Both the position numbers and the translations under genes were made by a program. Positions 16,309-25,622 of a stretch of 64,000 nt of DNA are shown here, piece after piece. Where the stretch lies: positions 62,001 to 126,000 of the forward strand of contig NZ_JAGHMH010000016.1 in assembly GCF_017741935.1 (NCBI RefSeq), in the 5' to 3' direction. Source of the stretch: Rhizobium sp. 16-449-1b (lineage in GTDB: Bacteria; Pseudomonadota; Alphaproteobacteria; Rhizobiales; Rhizobiaceae). The notes below the pieces were generated by a model. That model did not search any database, was not told the DNA's origin, and saw only the letters and a list, made by a program, of their open reading frames with translations. How positions within the stretch are numbered: position 1 is the stretch's first letter; each line of letters opens with the position of its first letter.

Positions 16309-17343
16309 TTGAGCGACCCCTTTAAACAAGCAGCCGGCAATATGAAAGTCCTGACGGCGGATGAACATGCCGAAGGCCGGCTTGATGCGTGGATGACGGC
16401 TCAGCTCGGCGAGGAATTCTCCCGCAGCCGCATCAAGGTGCTGATCAAAGAAGGCCAGGTCACGTCGAAGGGATCAGTCGTCGCCGATCCGCAGAAGAAG
16501 GTTCGCCCCGGCGACGTCTTCGAGATCAACCTGCCCGAGCCCGAGGACCCAACGCCGAAGGGCGAGAATATCCCGCTCGACATTCTCTACGAGGACGACG
16601 ACCTGATCGTCATCTCCAAGCCATCGGGCATGGTCGTACACCCGGCCGCCGGCAACTGGACGGGAACGCTGGTCAACGCGCTGATCTATCACTGCGGCGA
16701 CAGCCTGTCGGGTATCGGCGGCGTGCGCCGTCCTGGCATCGTTCACCGCCTCGACAAGGACACGACGGGCGTCATGGTCGTCGCCAAGAACGACGTCGCG
16801 CACCGCCACCTCTCCGCCCAGTTCGCCGACCACGGCCGCACCATGCCGATCGAGCGCGCCTACCAGGCCGTCGTCTGGGGCCGTCCGCGCACATTGACGG
16901 GGAGCATCGACGCGCCGCTCGGCCGCGACACCGGCGACCGTACCCGCCGCGCCGTCAAGCGCCCGGGCACCGCCGATGCCGATGAGGCAATCACGCATTA
17001 CGAGGTGATCGAGCGCTTCCACGAGACGCCGGATGCGCTGTCGCTGGCCTCTCTCGTTGAGTGCCATCTGGAAACCGGGCGCACCCACCAGATCCGCGTT
17101 CACATGGCCCACATCGGCCATCCCCTGCTCGGCGACACCGTCTATGGCGCCGGCTTCAAGACCAAGGCCAATCTTCTGCCGGATGCGGCCAAGAAAGCGG
17201 TCAACAGTTTCGGCCGCCAGGCGCTGCATGCCTACATGCTGCAGTTCGAGCACCCGCGCAGCGGCGAACTCATGCGCTTCGAGGTCCCTCTGCCCGACGA
17301 TATGGTGGCGCTGGTCGACGCCTTGCGCAATGCCGAACTGTAA
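16309..17343 (+). CDS. RluA-family 23S rRNA pseudouridine synthase (RluD-like)
   Basis: 344 residues: an N-terminal S4 RNA-binding domain (~20-75), then the pseudouridine synthase domain with the catalytic motif HRLDKDTTG (146-154, Asp149) and the late GRTHQIRVHM motif. These features fit RluD, which modifies 23S helix 69, but RluC-type activity cannot be ruled out. The start is a TTG at 16309 preceded by GGAGAAG at good spacing; an ATG at 16342 is the alternative. Directly upstream of rpoH on the same strand. Confidence 0.88.
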   Translation: MSDPFKQAAGNMKVLTADEHAEGRLDAWMTAQLGEEFSRSRIKVLIKEGQVTSKGSVVADPQKKVRPGDVFEINLPEPEDPTPKGENIPLDILYEDDDLIVISKPSGMVVHPAAGNWTGTLVNALIYHCGDSLSGIGGVRRPGIVHRLDKDTTGVMVVAKNDVAHRHLSAQFADHGRTMPIERAYQAVVWGRPRTLTGSIDAPLGRDTGDRTRRAVKRPGTADADEAITHYEVIERFHETPDALSLASLVECHLETGRTHQIRVHMAHIGHPLLGDTVYGAGFKTKANLLPDAAKKAVNSFGRQALHAYMLQFEHPRSGELMRFEVPLPDDMVALVDALRNAEL

Positions 17344-17368
17344 CGGCATCGTGAACCGGGCTTGAGCC

Positions 17369-17397
17369 TTGAACTACGGTATTGCCACACTTATCTC
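17369..17397 (+). promoter_or_regulatory. Candidate rpoH promoter
   Basis: TTGAAC (17369-17374), 17 bases, TATCTC (17392-17397). This is a plausible housekeeping promoter ~110 nt before the rpoH ATG. CTTGAA at the -35 also matches half of a sigma-32 promoter, so self-control is conceivable; the -10 does not decide. Confidence 0.4.
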
Positions 17398-17409
17398 TAC
17401 ACTGACTTC

Positions 17410-17433
17410 GTGCGGGCTTTGACAAAGCCGCAC
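17410..17433 (+). promoter_or_regulatory. Hairpin at the predicted 5' end of rpoH mRNA
   Basis: GTGCGGGCTTT (17410-17420), GAC, AAAGCCGCAC (17424-17433): a 10-bp stem with one bulged G. If the promoter above is right, the transcript begins with this stem. It is 72 nt from the start codon, so it does not mask the ribosome-binding site (TAGGAGG) directly. Confidence 0.45.
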
Positions 17434-17505
17434 GTTCCCGGTTCGCCTTCAAGACGCAGGGACGCGTCCAAGCGGGGATCGGAATTCAGATAGGAGGGTG
17501 CAAGA

Positions 17506-18414
17506 ATGGCCCGAAGCAGTTTGCCGTCCATTACCGCCGGCGAAGCCGGTCTCAACCGTTATCTCGACGAAATCCGCAAGTTCCCGATGTTGGAGCCGCA
17601 GGAAGAATACATGCTGGCAAAGCGGTATTCCGAACACGGCGACCGCGAGGCTGCGCATCGTCTCGTCACCAGCCACCTGCGTCTCGTCGCCAAGATCGCC
17701 ATGGGTTATCGCGGCTACGGTCTGCCGATCGGCGAAGTCGTGTCCGAAGGCAATGTAGGCCTGATGCAGGCCGTCAAGAAGTTCGACCCGGAACGCGGTT
17801 TCCGCCTGGCAACCTATGCCATGTGGTGGATCAAGGCCTCGATCCAGGAATACATCCTGCGGTCCTGGTCGCTCGTGAAAATGGGCACCACCGCCAACCA
17901 GAAGCGTCTGTTCTTCAATCTGCGTCGCCTGAAGGGCCGTATCCAGGCCATCGATGAAGGTGACCTGAAGCCGGAACACGTGGCCGAGATCGCAACCAAG
18001 CTGCGCGTCTCCGAGGAAGAAGTGATCTCGATGAACCGCCGCCTGTCCGGCGACGCATCGCTCAACGCGCCGATCAAGGCGTCGGAGGGCGACAGCGGCC
18101 AGTGGCAGGATTGGCTCGTCGACGATCATGACAGCCAGGAAGACGTGCTGATCGAGCAGGACGAACTCGACACCCGCCGGCGTATGCTGGCCAAGGCGAT
18201 GAGCGTTCTGAACGACCGCGAGCGCCGCATCTTCGAGGCACGCCGCCTCTCCGAAGATCCGGTAACGCTGGAAGATCTGTCGAGCGAGTTCGACATCAGC
18301 CGCGAGCGCGTGCGCCAGATCGAGGTCCGCGCCTTCGAAAAGGTCCAGGACGCTGTCCGCAAGGACGCGCTCGACCGCGCCAAGGCCGTCCGCGTCGTCG
18401 AAGCCACGGCGTAA
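17506..18414 (+). CDS. rpoH: Heat-shock sigma factor RpoH (sigma-32)
   Basis: 302 residues. Region 2 (GEVVSEGNVGLMQAVKKFDPERGFRLATYAMWWIKASIQEYILRSW) is followed by the RpoH box QKRLFFNLR (132-140), unique to sigma-32 type factors. Region 4 has the helix-turn-helix (LEDLSSEFDISRERVRQIEVRAFEKV). It directs RNA polymerase to chaperone and protease genes. The ATG has a strong GGAGG. Rhizobia often carry two rpoH genes; this resembles the major one, but I cannot see the second. Confidence 0.96.
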   Translation: MARSSLPSITAGEAGLNRYLDEIRKFPMLEPQEEYMLAKRYSEHGDREAAHRLVTSHLRLVAKIAMGYRGYGLPIGEVVSEGNVGLMQAVKKFDPERGFRLATYAMWWIKASIQEYILRSWSLVKMGTTANQKRLFFNLRRLKGRIQAIDEGDLKPEHVAEIATKLRVSEEEVISMNRRLSGDASLNAPIKASEGDSGQWQDWLVDDHDSQEDVLIEQDELDTRRRMLAKAMSVLNDRERRIFEARRLSEDPVTLEDLSSEFDISRERVRQIEVRAFEKVQDAVRKDALDRAKAVRVVEATA

Positions 18415-18434
18415 GCGAACCAATCCCAAAATAC

Positions 18435-18462
18435 AAAGGGCGGGTCTCACGACCCGCCCTTT
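18435..18462. terminator. Bidirectional terminator between rpoH and ubiA
   Basis: AAAGGGCGGGTC (18435-18446), loop TCAC, GACCCGCCCTTT (18451-18462), then TCGTTT. A perfect 12-bp stem serving both convergent genes. Confidence 0.9.
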
Positions 18463-18466
18463 TCGT

Positions 18467-19390
18467 TTACAGGGTTCCCAGCACTGCCGCGCCCGCCAGC
18501 AGCAAGCCCGTCAGGATATTTGCCAGGAACAGCCGATAATTCACCTCCGGGCGAACAAGGTCGATCCGCCGGGTCTGCCACGCAAGATGGGCGGCAATCA
18601 CCAGAATTCCGAGCATATAGGGCAGCGACATCCCGAGCAGCCAGCCGCCGAGCGCCCATGCGCCAACGGCCAGGCCGTAGAAGACGCCAATGATCGCCTT
18701 GCCATGCCGGCCAAACAGGATCGCCGTCGATTTCAGCCCAAGCCGGGTATCATCCTTGACGTCGACATAGGCGTAGACCGTGTCGTAGCCGATCTGCCAT
18801 GCGATCGCCCCGCCCCACATCAGGATGGCCCCAAGCGGGATGTGTCCGGCGACCTCGGCCCAGGCCATCAGCATGCCCCAGTTGAACGCCGCGCCAAGAA
18901 CGGCCTGTGGCCAGTGCGTGAAGCGCTTGCAGAGCGGATAGATGAAGACGAGCGGAACGACACAGATCGCGACCAGCCGTGTGTAGGGCGAAAGGAAGAA
19001 CAGTAGCGAGGCCGCCAGCGCAAGCTGAACGGCCAGAAAGCTCAGTGCCTGCAGGATGCCAATCTGGCCATTCGCCAGGGGCCGGAAGCGCGTCCGCTCG
19101 ACATGGCCGTCAAACTTGCGATCGGCGATATCATTGACGGTGGACCCGGCGCTTCTCATCAGCAAGGCGCCGAGCGAGAATATCAGCAGCTCCCGAATAT
19201 CGGGGAAGCCGTGCGATGCCTGAATGAGTGCCGCCCAGCAGGGGAAAAGCGTGAGCCATATCCCGACGGGACGATCCAGCCGCGCCAGACGCGTATAGGG
19301 TCGCCATGCCCTGGGAAGCCTGCGCTCCACCCAGTCGTCGAGGTTGATATCGCTCAGATCCGGGCGGCTTGCAGCGGTCATCTTGTCCAA
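18467..19390 (-). CDS. ubiA: 4-hydroxybenzoate polyprenyltransferase
   Basis: Attaches the polyprenyl tail to 4-hydroxybenzoate in ubiquinone synthesis, in the inner membrane. The 307 residues contain the two Asp-rich motifs of the family, NDIADRKFD (86-94) and DVKDDTRLG. The conserved RTRFRPLANG follows the first motif, and about eight membrane segments are present. ATG at 19390; an ATG three codons later is possible. Stands alone between two terminators. Confidence 0.94.
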   Translation of the reverse strand: MDKMTAASRPDLSDINLDDWVERRLPRAWRPYTRLARLDRPVGIWLTLFPCWAALIQASHGFPDIRELLIFSLGALLMRSAGSTVNDIADRKFDGHVERTRFRPLANGQIGILQALSFLAVQLALAASLLFFLSPYTRLVAICVVPLVFIYPLCKRFTHWPQAVLGAAFNWGMLMAWAEVAGHIPLGAILMWGGAIAWQIGYDTVYAYVDVKDDTRLGLKSTAILFGRHGKAIIGVFYGLAVGAWALGGWLLGMSLPYMLGILVIAAHLAWQTRRIDLVRPEVNYRLFLANILTGLLLAGAAVLGTL

Positions 19391-19437
19391 ACTCCAAATC
19401 CAGAAGGCCCGGCAACGAAGTGGGCCGATCTCGTCAA

Positions 19438-19465
19438 AAAGGGCAAGTCTTGCGACCTGCCCTTT
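19438..19465 (-). terminator. Terminator of the Pro/Glu-rich membrane-protein gene
   Basis: AAAGGGCAAGTC (19438-19449), loop TTGC, GACCTGCCCTTT (19454-19465), one mismatch in the stem, with T-run on the minus strand. It separates the large upstream gene from ubiA. Confidence 0.8.
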
Positions 19466-19495
19466 CCTGTATCTGTTCAGTCTGGACGACCAGCC

Positions 19496-21976
19496 TTACT
19501 GGCTGGTCGAGACGTCGCCGGCTGCGTTCCATTCGCGGATGGCGGCGTTGAAGGCTTCGATGCCAGTCTGGCCTTTCTGCATGGTCAGAAGCGCGCGGCG
19601 GCCGTTGCGGTAGGTGATCGGGATATCGATCCAGTCGCGCGTCGACAGAAGGTCGAGATTGGCCTTGCGGGCATCCGGGTAATCGTTGAGCGCGATCATG
19701 TGGAAGTCATCGGTGATCTTCGCCGGCACCGCGACGAGCGCATCACCACGATCCTGCTCGGTCCGCTTCATCGAAATGCGCTGAACGCTGTCGATTGCGC
19801 CACCTTCGAAATTCGCCGGCAGGGAGAACACCATCTCGACGATGTGGCTGGCCGGGAGCGAAGGATCGGAATTGCGCTTGAAGTTGATCTGCGCCGTGAG
19901 GTTCCGCTCGGGCACTGTCAGCGTGCCCTGGACGGAAGCTTCCTGCTTACCATCGGCGCCGGCCTCATGGTGCAGGCTCCAGACGATTGAACCCTGGATC
20001 GCCGTCGGCGAGCTCTGGCCGATGCGCTCCTCATAGAGGAACATCTTCTCGCTTGAACCGGCAGGCGCGGTCTGGCCGGCAGCGGGCGGCGTCGCGGAGG
20101 CTGCGGCATCCGGTGCGGCCGTGCCGGAAGCGGCGGCAGGCGGTGTCGTGCCTGCGGCGGCCGGTGCGACCGGGTCCGCGGACGCGACGTTCTGCTCGGC
20201 GACGGACTTGCCTTCGGCGACCTGCGTGCTCGGTGCCGCGGCCGGGCCGCTGTCGACCTCGGTGCCATCGGCCATCAGCCGCTGCGTGAACTTGTTGCCG
20301 GCGGCCGAACCGTCGGCGGGGGCGGCGCCGTTCTGCGCGGCATCAGGCGTTGCAGCAGCCGGTTTGGCATCGCTCGTCTGGTCGGCGGGCGCTGTCGTGC
20401 CTGCGACAGGCGGAGGCGTCTGCGCGGTCTGCGATGGAGCTGCGCTGACTAGGCCCTTGACCATTTCGGTCAGCGCGGCCTGGTGCGTATAGGCGGCATA
20501 ACCGCCGCCGCCGACAACGCCCAATGCGATCAGAAGCGCGATGATGGAACCGATGCCGAAACGACGGCGCTTCGGCTCCATACGGAAATTCTTGCCCTGG
20601 AACTTCGAGGCGATGTCGTCGTCGCTGTTGCCAACCGACAGGCCATCGTCATCCTCGGCAACGACGCCGCGATTGTCGTAGCCACGAAGCCTTGTTGCTT
20701 CCTGCCAGTCGTCGCCGGCCAGAGGCTCGTTCTTCGGCGTCGGTCCGCCATGAATTTCGGAGAAAAGATCGACATCCTCGTAGGATGTGGCAGCCGGTGT
20801 CTTCTTGTCGTTGTCGATCGGCGGCAGGTCGTCGAACGCGGCCGCTTCCCAGGAGAAGCTCTCATTGGCAGCCGGCATCTTGGCCGGTGCAGCCGGCACG
20901 GGTGCCGACGCGTAGTCGATGCTCGACACCACCTCGTCAAAGGCGCGCGCAGCATCATTGGCGGCAGGTGCTGCATGCGAAGTCTCGGAGAACTGGCGCA
21001 GCTCTTCGAGCGCCCAATCCGTCGGTTCAACCGTCTTCGTGGACGGTTCCGGCACTTCTTCCGCCGGCTCGTTCCAAACCGGATCGAAATGACCGGCGGC
21101 GTCGGCATGAATGGGATCGTCCTGCGTCTGCTCGACGAACTGATGCGGCGGCTCGAAAACCGGAACCGGCTCGACGAGACGGTTGCTCAGGTCGAAATCG
21201 CGGGCAACCGGCTGCGCGCGCGGCGCGTCGTCGATGACAGGCTCAGCATAGGGCTCAACGTCGGGCGCGGCAGCGAAATCATGGCCATGCGTCTCGCGCG
21301 CGGCGTCATACTGGTCCTCGACCGGCAGCTGCCACGGCTCGACCGTCTCCGGCTCAGCGGCGGACACATGCGGCGCTTCCTCGAACACAGGCTCGTCATG
21401 CGAATGCGCGGGCTCGTGATAGACTTCAGGCTCGGGCTGAACTTCAGGCTCTTCGTGAACGTCGGCGGCATGCACCGGCGCCGGCTCTTCGTAGACCGGC
21501 TCCTCATGCGCGACTGGCTCGTCAGCAACCGGAGCCTCGGGCTCGACGGGCGCTTCATAAGCCGGTTCCTCGTAAACGGGTTCTTCGTGCGCGGGCGGCT
21601 CGTAGGCGGGATGCTCGTAAGCCGGTTCGGCCGCCGGTGCCTCTTCGGCCTGTTCGGCGACCGGCTCAGGTGCTGCGGCAACCTCGGGCTCGGGCGCGAC
21701 TTCGGGCTCCGCAGGCGCTTCCGTCACCGGCTCGGCGACGGCGACCTGATCCTCTGCCGGCAGCGCATCGGCATGCTCGGCTTCGACCTCACGAATGGCG
21801 GCTTCGAGCTTTTCCAGCTGGCGCTGCAGCATGGCCTCGGGCGGACGCGGCTTCATGTTCTCGAGCTGCCGCTGTACGGCACCGCGAGCACGCTCGTAAA
21901 CCTTCACCCGCATATCGGGAGTGTTGTCGGTCAGGCCGTCAACCGCCCGCCGGATAACTGCGATAAAATCCGCCAT
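19496..21976 (-). CDS. Large Pro/Glu-rich single-pass membrane protein, unknown function
   Basis: 826 residues from the ATG at 21976 (MADFIAVIRRAVDGL); a GTG/ATG 14 codons earlier is less likely. Layout: a helical N-terminus (1-72), then a very long acidic Pro/Glu/Ala region (~73-276) with repeated EEPVYEEPAYE-like units. A variable acidic segment and a basic-flanked membrane helix (~473-496, after EPKRRRFGIGS) follow. An Ala/Pro linker leads to a folded C-terminal domain (~645-826) beginning MFLYEERIGQSS. The topology places the acidic part in the cytoplasm and the C-terminal domain in the periplasm. I do not recognise a named family. Confidence 0.8.
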   Translation of the reverse strand: MADFIAVIRRAVDGLTDNTPDMRVKVYERARGAVQRQLENMKPRPPEAMLQRQLEKLEAAIREVEAEHADALPAEDQVAVAEPVTEAPAEPEVAPEPEVAAAPEPVAEQAEEAPAAEPAYEHPAYEPPAHEEPVYEEPAYEAPVEPEAPVADEPVAHEEPVYEEPAPVHAADVHEEPEVQPEPEVYHEPAHSHDEPVFEEAPHVSAAEPETVEPWQLPVEDQYDAARETHGHDFAAAPDVEPYAEPVIDDAPRAQPVARDFDLSNRLVEPVPVFEPPHQFVEQTQDDPIHADAAGHFDPVWNEPAEEVPEPSTKTVEPTDWALEELRQFSETSHAAPAANDAARAFDEVVSSIDYASAPVPAAPAKMPAANESFSWEAAAFDDLPPIDNDKKTPAATSYEDVDLFSEIHGGPTPKNEPLAGDDWQEATRLRGYDNRGVVAEDDDGLSVGNSDDDIASKFQGKNFRMEPKRRRFGIGSIIALLIALGVVGGGGYAAYTHQAALTEMVKGLVSAAPSQTAQTPPPVAGTTAPADQTSDAKPAAATPDAAQNGAAPADGSAAGNKFTQRLMADGTEVDSGPAAAPSTQVAEGKSVAEQNVASADPVAPAAAGTTPPAAASGTAAPDAAASATPPAAGQTAPAGSSEKMFLYEERIGQSSPTAIQGSIVWSLHHEAGADGKQEASVQGTLTVPERNLTAQINFKRNSDPSLPASHIVEMVFSLPANFEGGAIDSVQRISMKRTEQDRGDALVAVPAKITDDFHMIALNDYPDARKANLDLLSTRDWIDIPITYRNGRRALLTMQKGQTGIEAFNAAIREWNAAGDVSTSQ

Positions 21977-22036
21977 ACGTACTTTCTCTAAGAGTGTGGT
22001 TCGCCGCGCGAACCACACAAATAATCATATAAAACC

Positions 22037-23332
22037 TTAATCCTCAAAAGGATCGGTCACAAGTATGGTGTCATCACGCTCAGGACTTGTAGACAGAAGA
22101 GCGACGGGGGCGCCGATCAGCTCTTCAACCTGGCGGACATACTTGATCGCCTGGGCAGGAAGATCGGCCCAGCTGCGCGCGCCGACGGTCGATTCCTTCC
22201 AGCCCTCGAGCGTGATGTAGACGGGCTCGACGCGCGCCTGGGCAGCCTGGCTCGCCGGAAGATAATCGATCTCCTTGCCGTCGAGCTTGTAGGCGACGCA
22301 GATCTTCAGTTCGTCGAGACCATCGAGAACGTCGAGCTTGGTGAGCGCGATGCCCGTGATGCCCGAAGTCTTCACCGTCTGGCGAACCAGAACGGAATCG
22401 AACCAGCCGCAACGGCGCGGACGGCCGGTATTGACGCCGACTTCGCGGCCGACGGTCGAAAGGTGCTTGCCGACTTCGTCGTTCAGCTCGCACGGGAACG
22501 GACCTTCACCGACACGGGTCGTGTAGGCCTTGGTGATGCCGAGAACATAACCGATCGCCGTCGGGCCGAGACCGGACCCTGCGGCAGCCTGGCCGGCAAC
22601 CGTGTTCGACGAGGTGACGAACGGATAGGTGCCATGGTCGTTGTCGAGCAGCGCGCCCTGCGCACCTTCGAAGAGGATGCGGGCGCCGGCCTTGCGCTGG
22701 TCGTCGAGGATACGCCAGACCTGGTCGACATAGGGCAGAACCTGGTCTGCGACGTCGTTCAGTTCCTTCTCGAGCGATTCCACCGAAATCTCCGGCAGGC
22801 CGAGGCCGCGGCGCAGCGCGTTGTGGTGCGTCAGAAGACGATCGATCTTGGCCGGCAGCGCTTCCTTGTCGGCAAGGTCGATGGCGCGGATCGCGCGGCG
22901 GCCGACCTTGTCTTCGTAGGCAGGGCCGATGCCGCGGCGGGTGGTGCCGATCTTGGTGCCGCTGTTGGAGGCAGCGTCTTCACGGAAGCCGTCGAGATCG
23001 CGGTGCAGGGAGAGGATCAGCGGCGCGTTGTCGGCGATGCGCAGAATCTCGGGCGATACGTTGACGCCCTGGGCACGCAGCTTCTCGACTTCGGCGACGA
23101 AATGATGCGGATCGACGACGACACCGTTGCCGATGACGCTGAGCTTGCCGCGCACGAGGCCCGACGGCAGCAGCGCCAGCTTGTAGCTGACACCATCGAT
23201 GACCAGCGTATGGCCCGCATTGTGTCCGCCCTGATAGCGCACGATCACATCGGCACGTTCCGAAAGCCAGTCGACAATCTTGCCCTTGCCTTCGTCACCC
23301 CATTGCGAACCGACCACAACTACGTTCGTCAT
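22037..23332 (-). CDS. purA: Adenylosuccinate synthetase
   Basis: Converts IMP and aspartate to adenylosuccinate with GTP, the first committed step to AMP. The 431 residues begin with MTNVVVVGSQWGDEGKGKIVDWLSE, containing the GTP-binding loop and catalytic Asp. GHNAGHT and the C-terminal GVNTGRPRRCGW are also present. Full-length and normal. The ATG has a modest purine-rich upstream site. Confidence 0.97.
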   Translation of the reverse strand: MTNVVVVGSQWGDEGKGKIVDWLSERADVIVRYQGGHNAGHTLVIDGVSYKLALLPSGLVRGKLSVIGNGVVVDPHHFVAEVEKLRAQGVNVSPEILRIADNAPLILSLHRDLDGFREDAASNSGTKIGTTRRGIGPAYEDKVGRRAIRAIDLADKEALPAKIDRLLTHHNALRRGLGLPEISVESLEKELNDVADQVLPYVDQVWRILDDQRKAGARILFEGAQGALLDNDHGTYPFVTSSNTVAGQAAAGSGLGPTAIGYVLGITKAYTTRVGEGPFPCELNDEVGKHLSTVGREVGVNTGRPRRCGWFDSVLVRQTVKTSGITGIALTKLDVLDGLDELKICVAYKLDGKEIDYLPASQAAQARVEPVYITLEGWKESTVGARSWADLPAQAIKYVRQVEELIGAPVALLSTSPERDDTILVTDPFED

Positions 23333-23531
23333 TCACGTCTTCCTGTTAAAGGCGGATTTAACCGCTCCCTGCTCAAACCCGCGCATCTATAAGGCTTTGT
23401 TTTTGGGAAAGCGACCCTGTATTGCCGTCTGAATTGGCTTTTTACGTGACAAATCAGCTATTGGCAGGCTATTTGCCGCCATCGTCGGAGGAAGTTCTGC
23501 GCCCGCGCAGCCGACCGGGAGAGAATCGGCC

Positions 23532-24443
23532 GTGCAGTATGCCGCCTACATATGCCTTGTCGTCGCCGCGATGTGCTGGGGTGGCAATACCGTTGCCGGA
23601 AAACTGGCGCTCGGTCACGTCAGCCCGATGATGCTGACATCGCTGCGCTGGTTCGTCGCAACCGCGATCATTGCCGCCATATCCGTGCCGCAGCTGAAAC
23701 GCGATTGGCCGGTCGTGCGCAAAAACCTCCCTCTGCTCTTCTTCTACGGCATCGTCGGCTACACGCTCTTCAATGCCATGCTTTATTCCGCGGTAAAATA
23801 TACGACCGCCATCAATGTCGCAATCGAGCAGGCAGGCATCCCGATGCTGATATTCCTGCTCAACTTCCTATTATTCCGCACCGGCGTGTCGCTCGCGCAA
23901 ATCCTGGGCTTCGTGATGACCTTGCTCGGCGTAGCGTTGACGGCCGCCCATGGCAGCCTGACCACGCTTCTGGAGCTCGGTCTCAACACCGGCGACGGCC
24001 TGATGCTGGTCGCGGTCGCCGCCTACGCCGTCTACACGATCTTCCTGCGGTGGAAGCCGCCGCTCGACTGGCGCACGCTGATGGCCGTACCCGCGCTCGG
24101 CGCCACCATCAGCGCACTGCCGCTTCTGGCCTGGGAGGCATCGAAGGGCGCGGCTGAGCTTCCCGATGGAACCGGATGGCTCATCACCATCTACACGGCG
24201 ATCTTCGCCTCGCTGATGGCGCAGGTGCTCTACATCAAGGGCGTGGAATGGATCGGCGCCAACCGCGCAGCGCTCTTCATCAATCTCGTGCCCGTCTTCG
24301 GCACGCTGTTTTCAGTCGCGCTGCTCGGCGAAGCGCTGCAAACGTTCCACATCGTGGCGCTGGTCTTGACGCTCGGCGGCATAGCCATCGCCGAAAAGGG
24401 CCGCCCCAATCGGGCTGCGCCCGCCACTTCGGACGCGCACTAG
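23532..24443 (+). CDS. DMT-superfamily (EamA) exporter
   Basis: 303 residues from a GTG start, with ten hydrophobic segments in the two-times-five EamA arrangement (first repeat AAMCWGGNTVAGKLALGHVSPM, second IYTAIFASLMAQVLYIKGVEWIGANRAALF). These inner-membrane carriers usually export amino acids or other metabolites; the substrate here is unknown. It is convergent with the acetyltransferase downstream, with the two stop codons adjacent. Confidence 0.88.
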   Translation: MQYAAYICLVVAAMCWGGNTVAGKLALGHVSPMMLTSLRWFVATAIIAAISVPQLKRDWPVVRKNLPLLFFYGIVGYTLFNAMLYSAVKYTTAINVAIEQAGIPMLIFLLNFLLFRTGVSLAQILGFVMTLLGVALTAAHGSLTTLLELGLNTGDGLMLVAVAAYAVYTIFLRWKPPLDWRTLMAVPALGATISALPLLAWEASKGAAELPDGTGWLITIYTAIFASLMAQVLYIKGVEWIGANRAALFINLVPVFGTLFSVALLGEALQTFHIVALVLTLGGIAIAEKGRPNRAAPATSDAH

Positions 24444-25289
24444 TTAGCCCAGCTCCAGCGTGGTGACGCCGAAGACATTCTTCAGCGGAACCGTAGGCAC
24501 AGCGCCGCGATACATGCGCGATGTCTCGAACACCGGCTCCAGCCCCATGCCGACGGCAAGCGCTACGGCGTCGCGATTGTCGGAGGGGATATCGATGAAC
24601 ACCCGTGCGCCCTTCGCCTCCTGCCCAAGCGTGGAGAGCAGTGCCGCGGCGCTATCCGCATCGGCGGCAAACAGCGGCCCGATCTTGTATCCGTCGTAAC
24701 AGCGGCGGATCGTGCCATAGCCACGTATCTTGCCGCTCTTGCGCACGACGGCCGTGCGCCGATGCTTGCGGTTGGTGCACCATGAGGTCACGAAGGCCGG
24801 GCGCTGCGCCGAAAACACGCTGGCATCATAGCGCACCAGCCCATCCAGCTTGTCGGTCACCGGCGTCGCGGTCAGCGACGACGACGGCAAAGAGCCGATC
24901 ACGCCGCCATAACGAACCGTTTTGTAGGCTTCCTCGAAGCCGGCCTTGCGGTAATTCTCCTGCTGGGCGACGACACCGTCGAGCCCGATGCTGCGGCCAT
25001 TCGCCGATGCGATGCCGGCATCCCAGATCGCCCTGCCGTAACCCTTGCCGCGAAATTCCGGGTGAACCATGTAGAGCCCGAGAAAGGCCAGATCGTTGCC
25101 ATACTTGACGACAGAGATCGAGCCGACGGGGACTTCGCCCACCGCGCCGACGAAAAACCCCGATGGATCCGCGTCATGAAACGGAAGCGAATCGTCGAGA
25201 CCTGGATTCCACCCCTCCTGGCGCGCCCATTCGAGCACTAGCTCCAACTCACCGGGCCGCATGGGGCGAACGGCAAACTCCGAATTCAT
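24444..25289 (-). CDS. GNAT-family N-acetyltransferase with C-terminal extension
   Basis: 281 residues from the ATG at 25289 (MNSEFAVRPM); an in-frame start 12 codons upstream is less likely. The N-terminal ~130 residues are a GNAT domain with the acetyl-CoA loop HPEFRGKGYGRAIW. The C-terminal half (from about YDASVFSAQRPAF) resembles the second domain of YitH/HolE-type two-domain acetyltransferases. Substrate unknown. Confidence 0.85.
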   Translation of the reverse strand: MNSEFAVRPMRPGELELVLEWARQEGWNPGLDDSLPFHDADPSGFFVGAVGEVPVGSISVVKYGNDLAFLGLYMVHPEFRGKGYGRAIWDAGIASANGRSIGLDGVVAQQENYRKAGFEEAYKTVRYGGVIGSLPSSSLTATPVTDKLDGLVRYDASVFSAQRPAFVTSWCTNRKHRRTAVVRKSGKIRGYGTIRRCYDGYKIGPLFAADADSAAALLSTLGQEAKGARVFIDIPSDNRDAVALAVGMGLEPVFETSRMYRGAVPTVPLKNVFGVTTLELG

Positions 25290-25622
25290 GCAATCTTCCC
25301 AATCAGGCCCACGGCGAGCGCACACAGGCGGCGTAATGTGATGAAATCAAGTCTAGCGGCCGCAATACGCGATCGATGACCAGGAAACATGTTCTCTACG
25401 GAAGCGATCTGCATCGATCGACATGACGTCGGACACAGAAAACCTTCCGGCCGGAATCATCATGGAACAAGGAAACTGTAATCTCAAGATAATTACTTAA
25501 GAGACCATGAAGCTCACTGGGCTTTGCGAGGTTTGAACGGAAAAGAACTTGCGCCGACAGCTCGTCCCCGTCTCCCGGCACTGAATTAGGATATTTTTCC
25601 CAGTTCTTACAGGAGACCCGCA
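25290..25622. other. Divergent intergenic region before the SGNH hydrolase
   Basis: About 330 bases. I see no clear promoter or operator. A minus-strand frame at 25396-25623 has no family features and an atypical amino-acid make-up, so I do not call it. The ribosome-binding site CAGGAGA precedes the hydrolase start. Confidence 0.5.

Noticed and set aside
17410..17433. An RNA thermometer for rpoH
   Set aside because: The stem does not include or pair with the ribosome-binding site, and the stem is GC-rich rather than temperature-labile.
21400..21700. A DNA tandem repeat in the Pro/Glu-rich gene
   Set aside because: The protein-level repeats are imperfect and the DNA copies vary in length and sequence, so this is a low-complexity coding region and not a clean tandem array.
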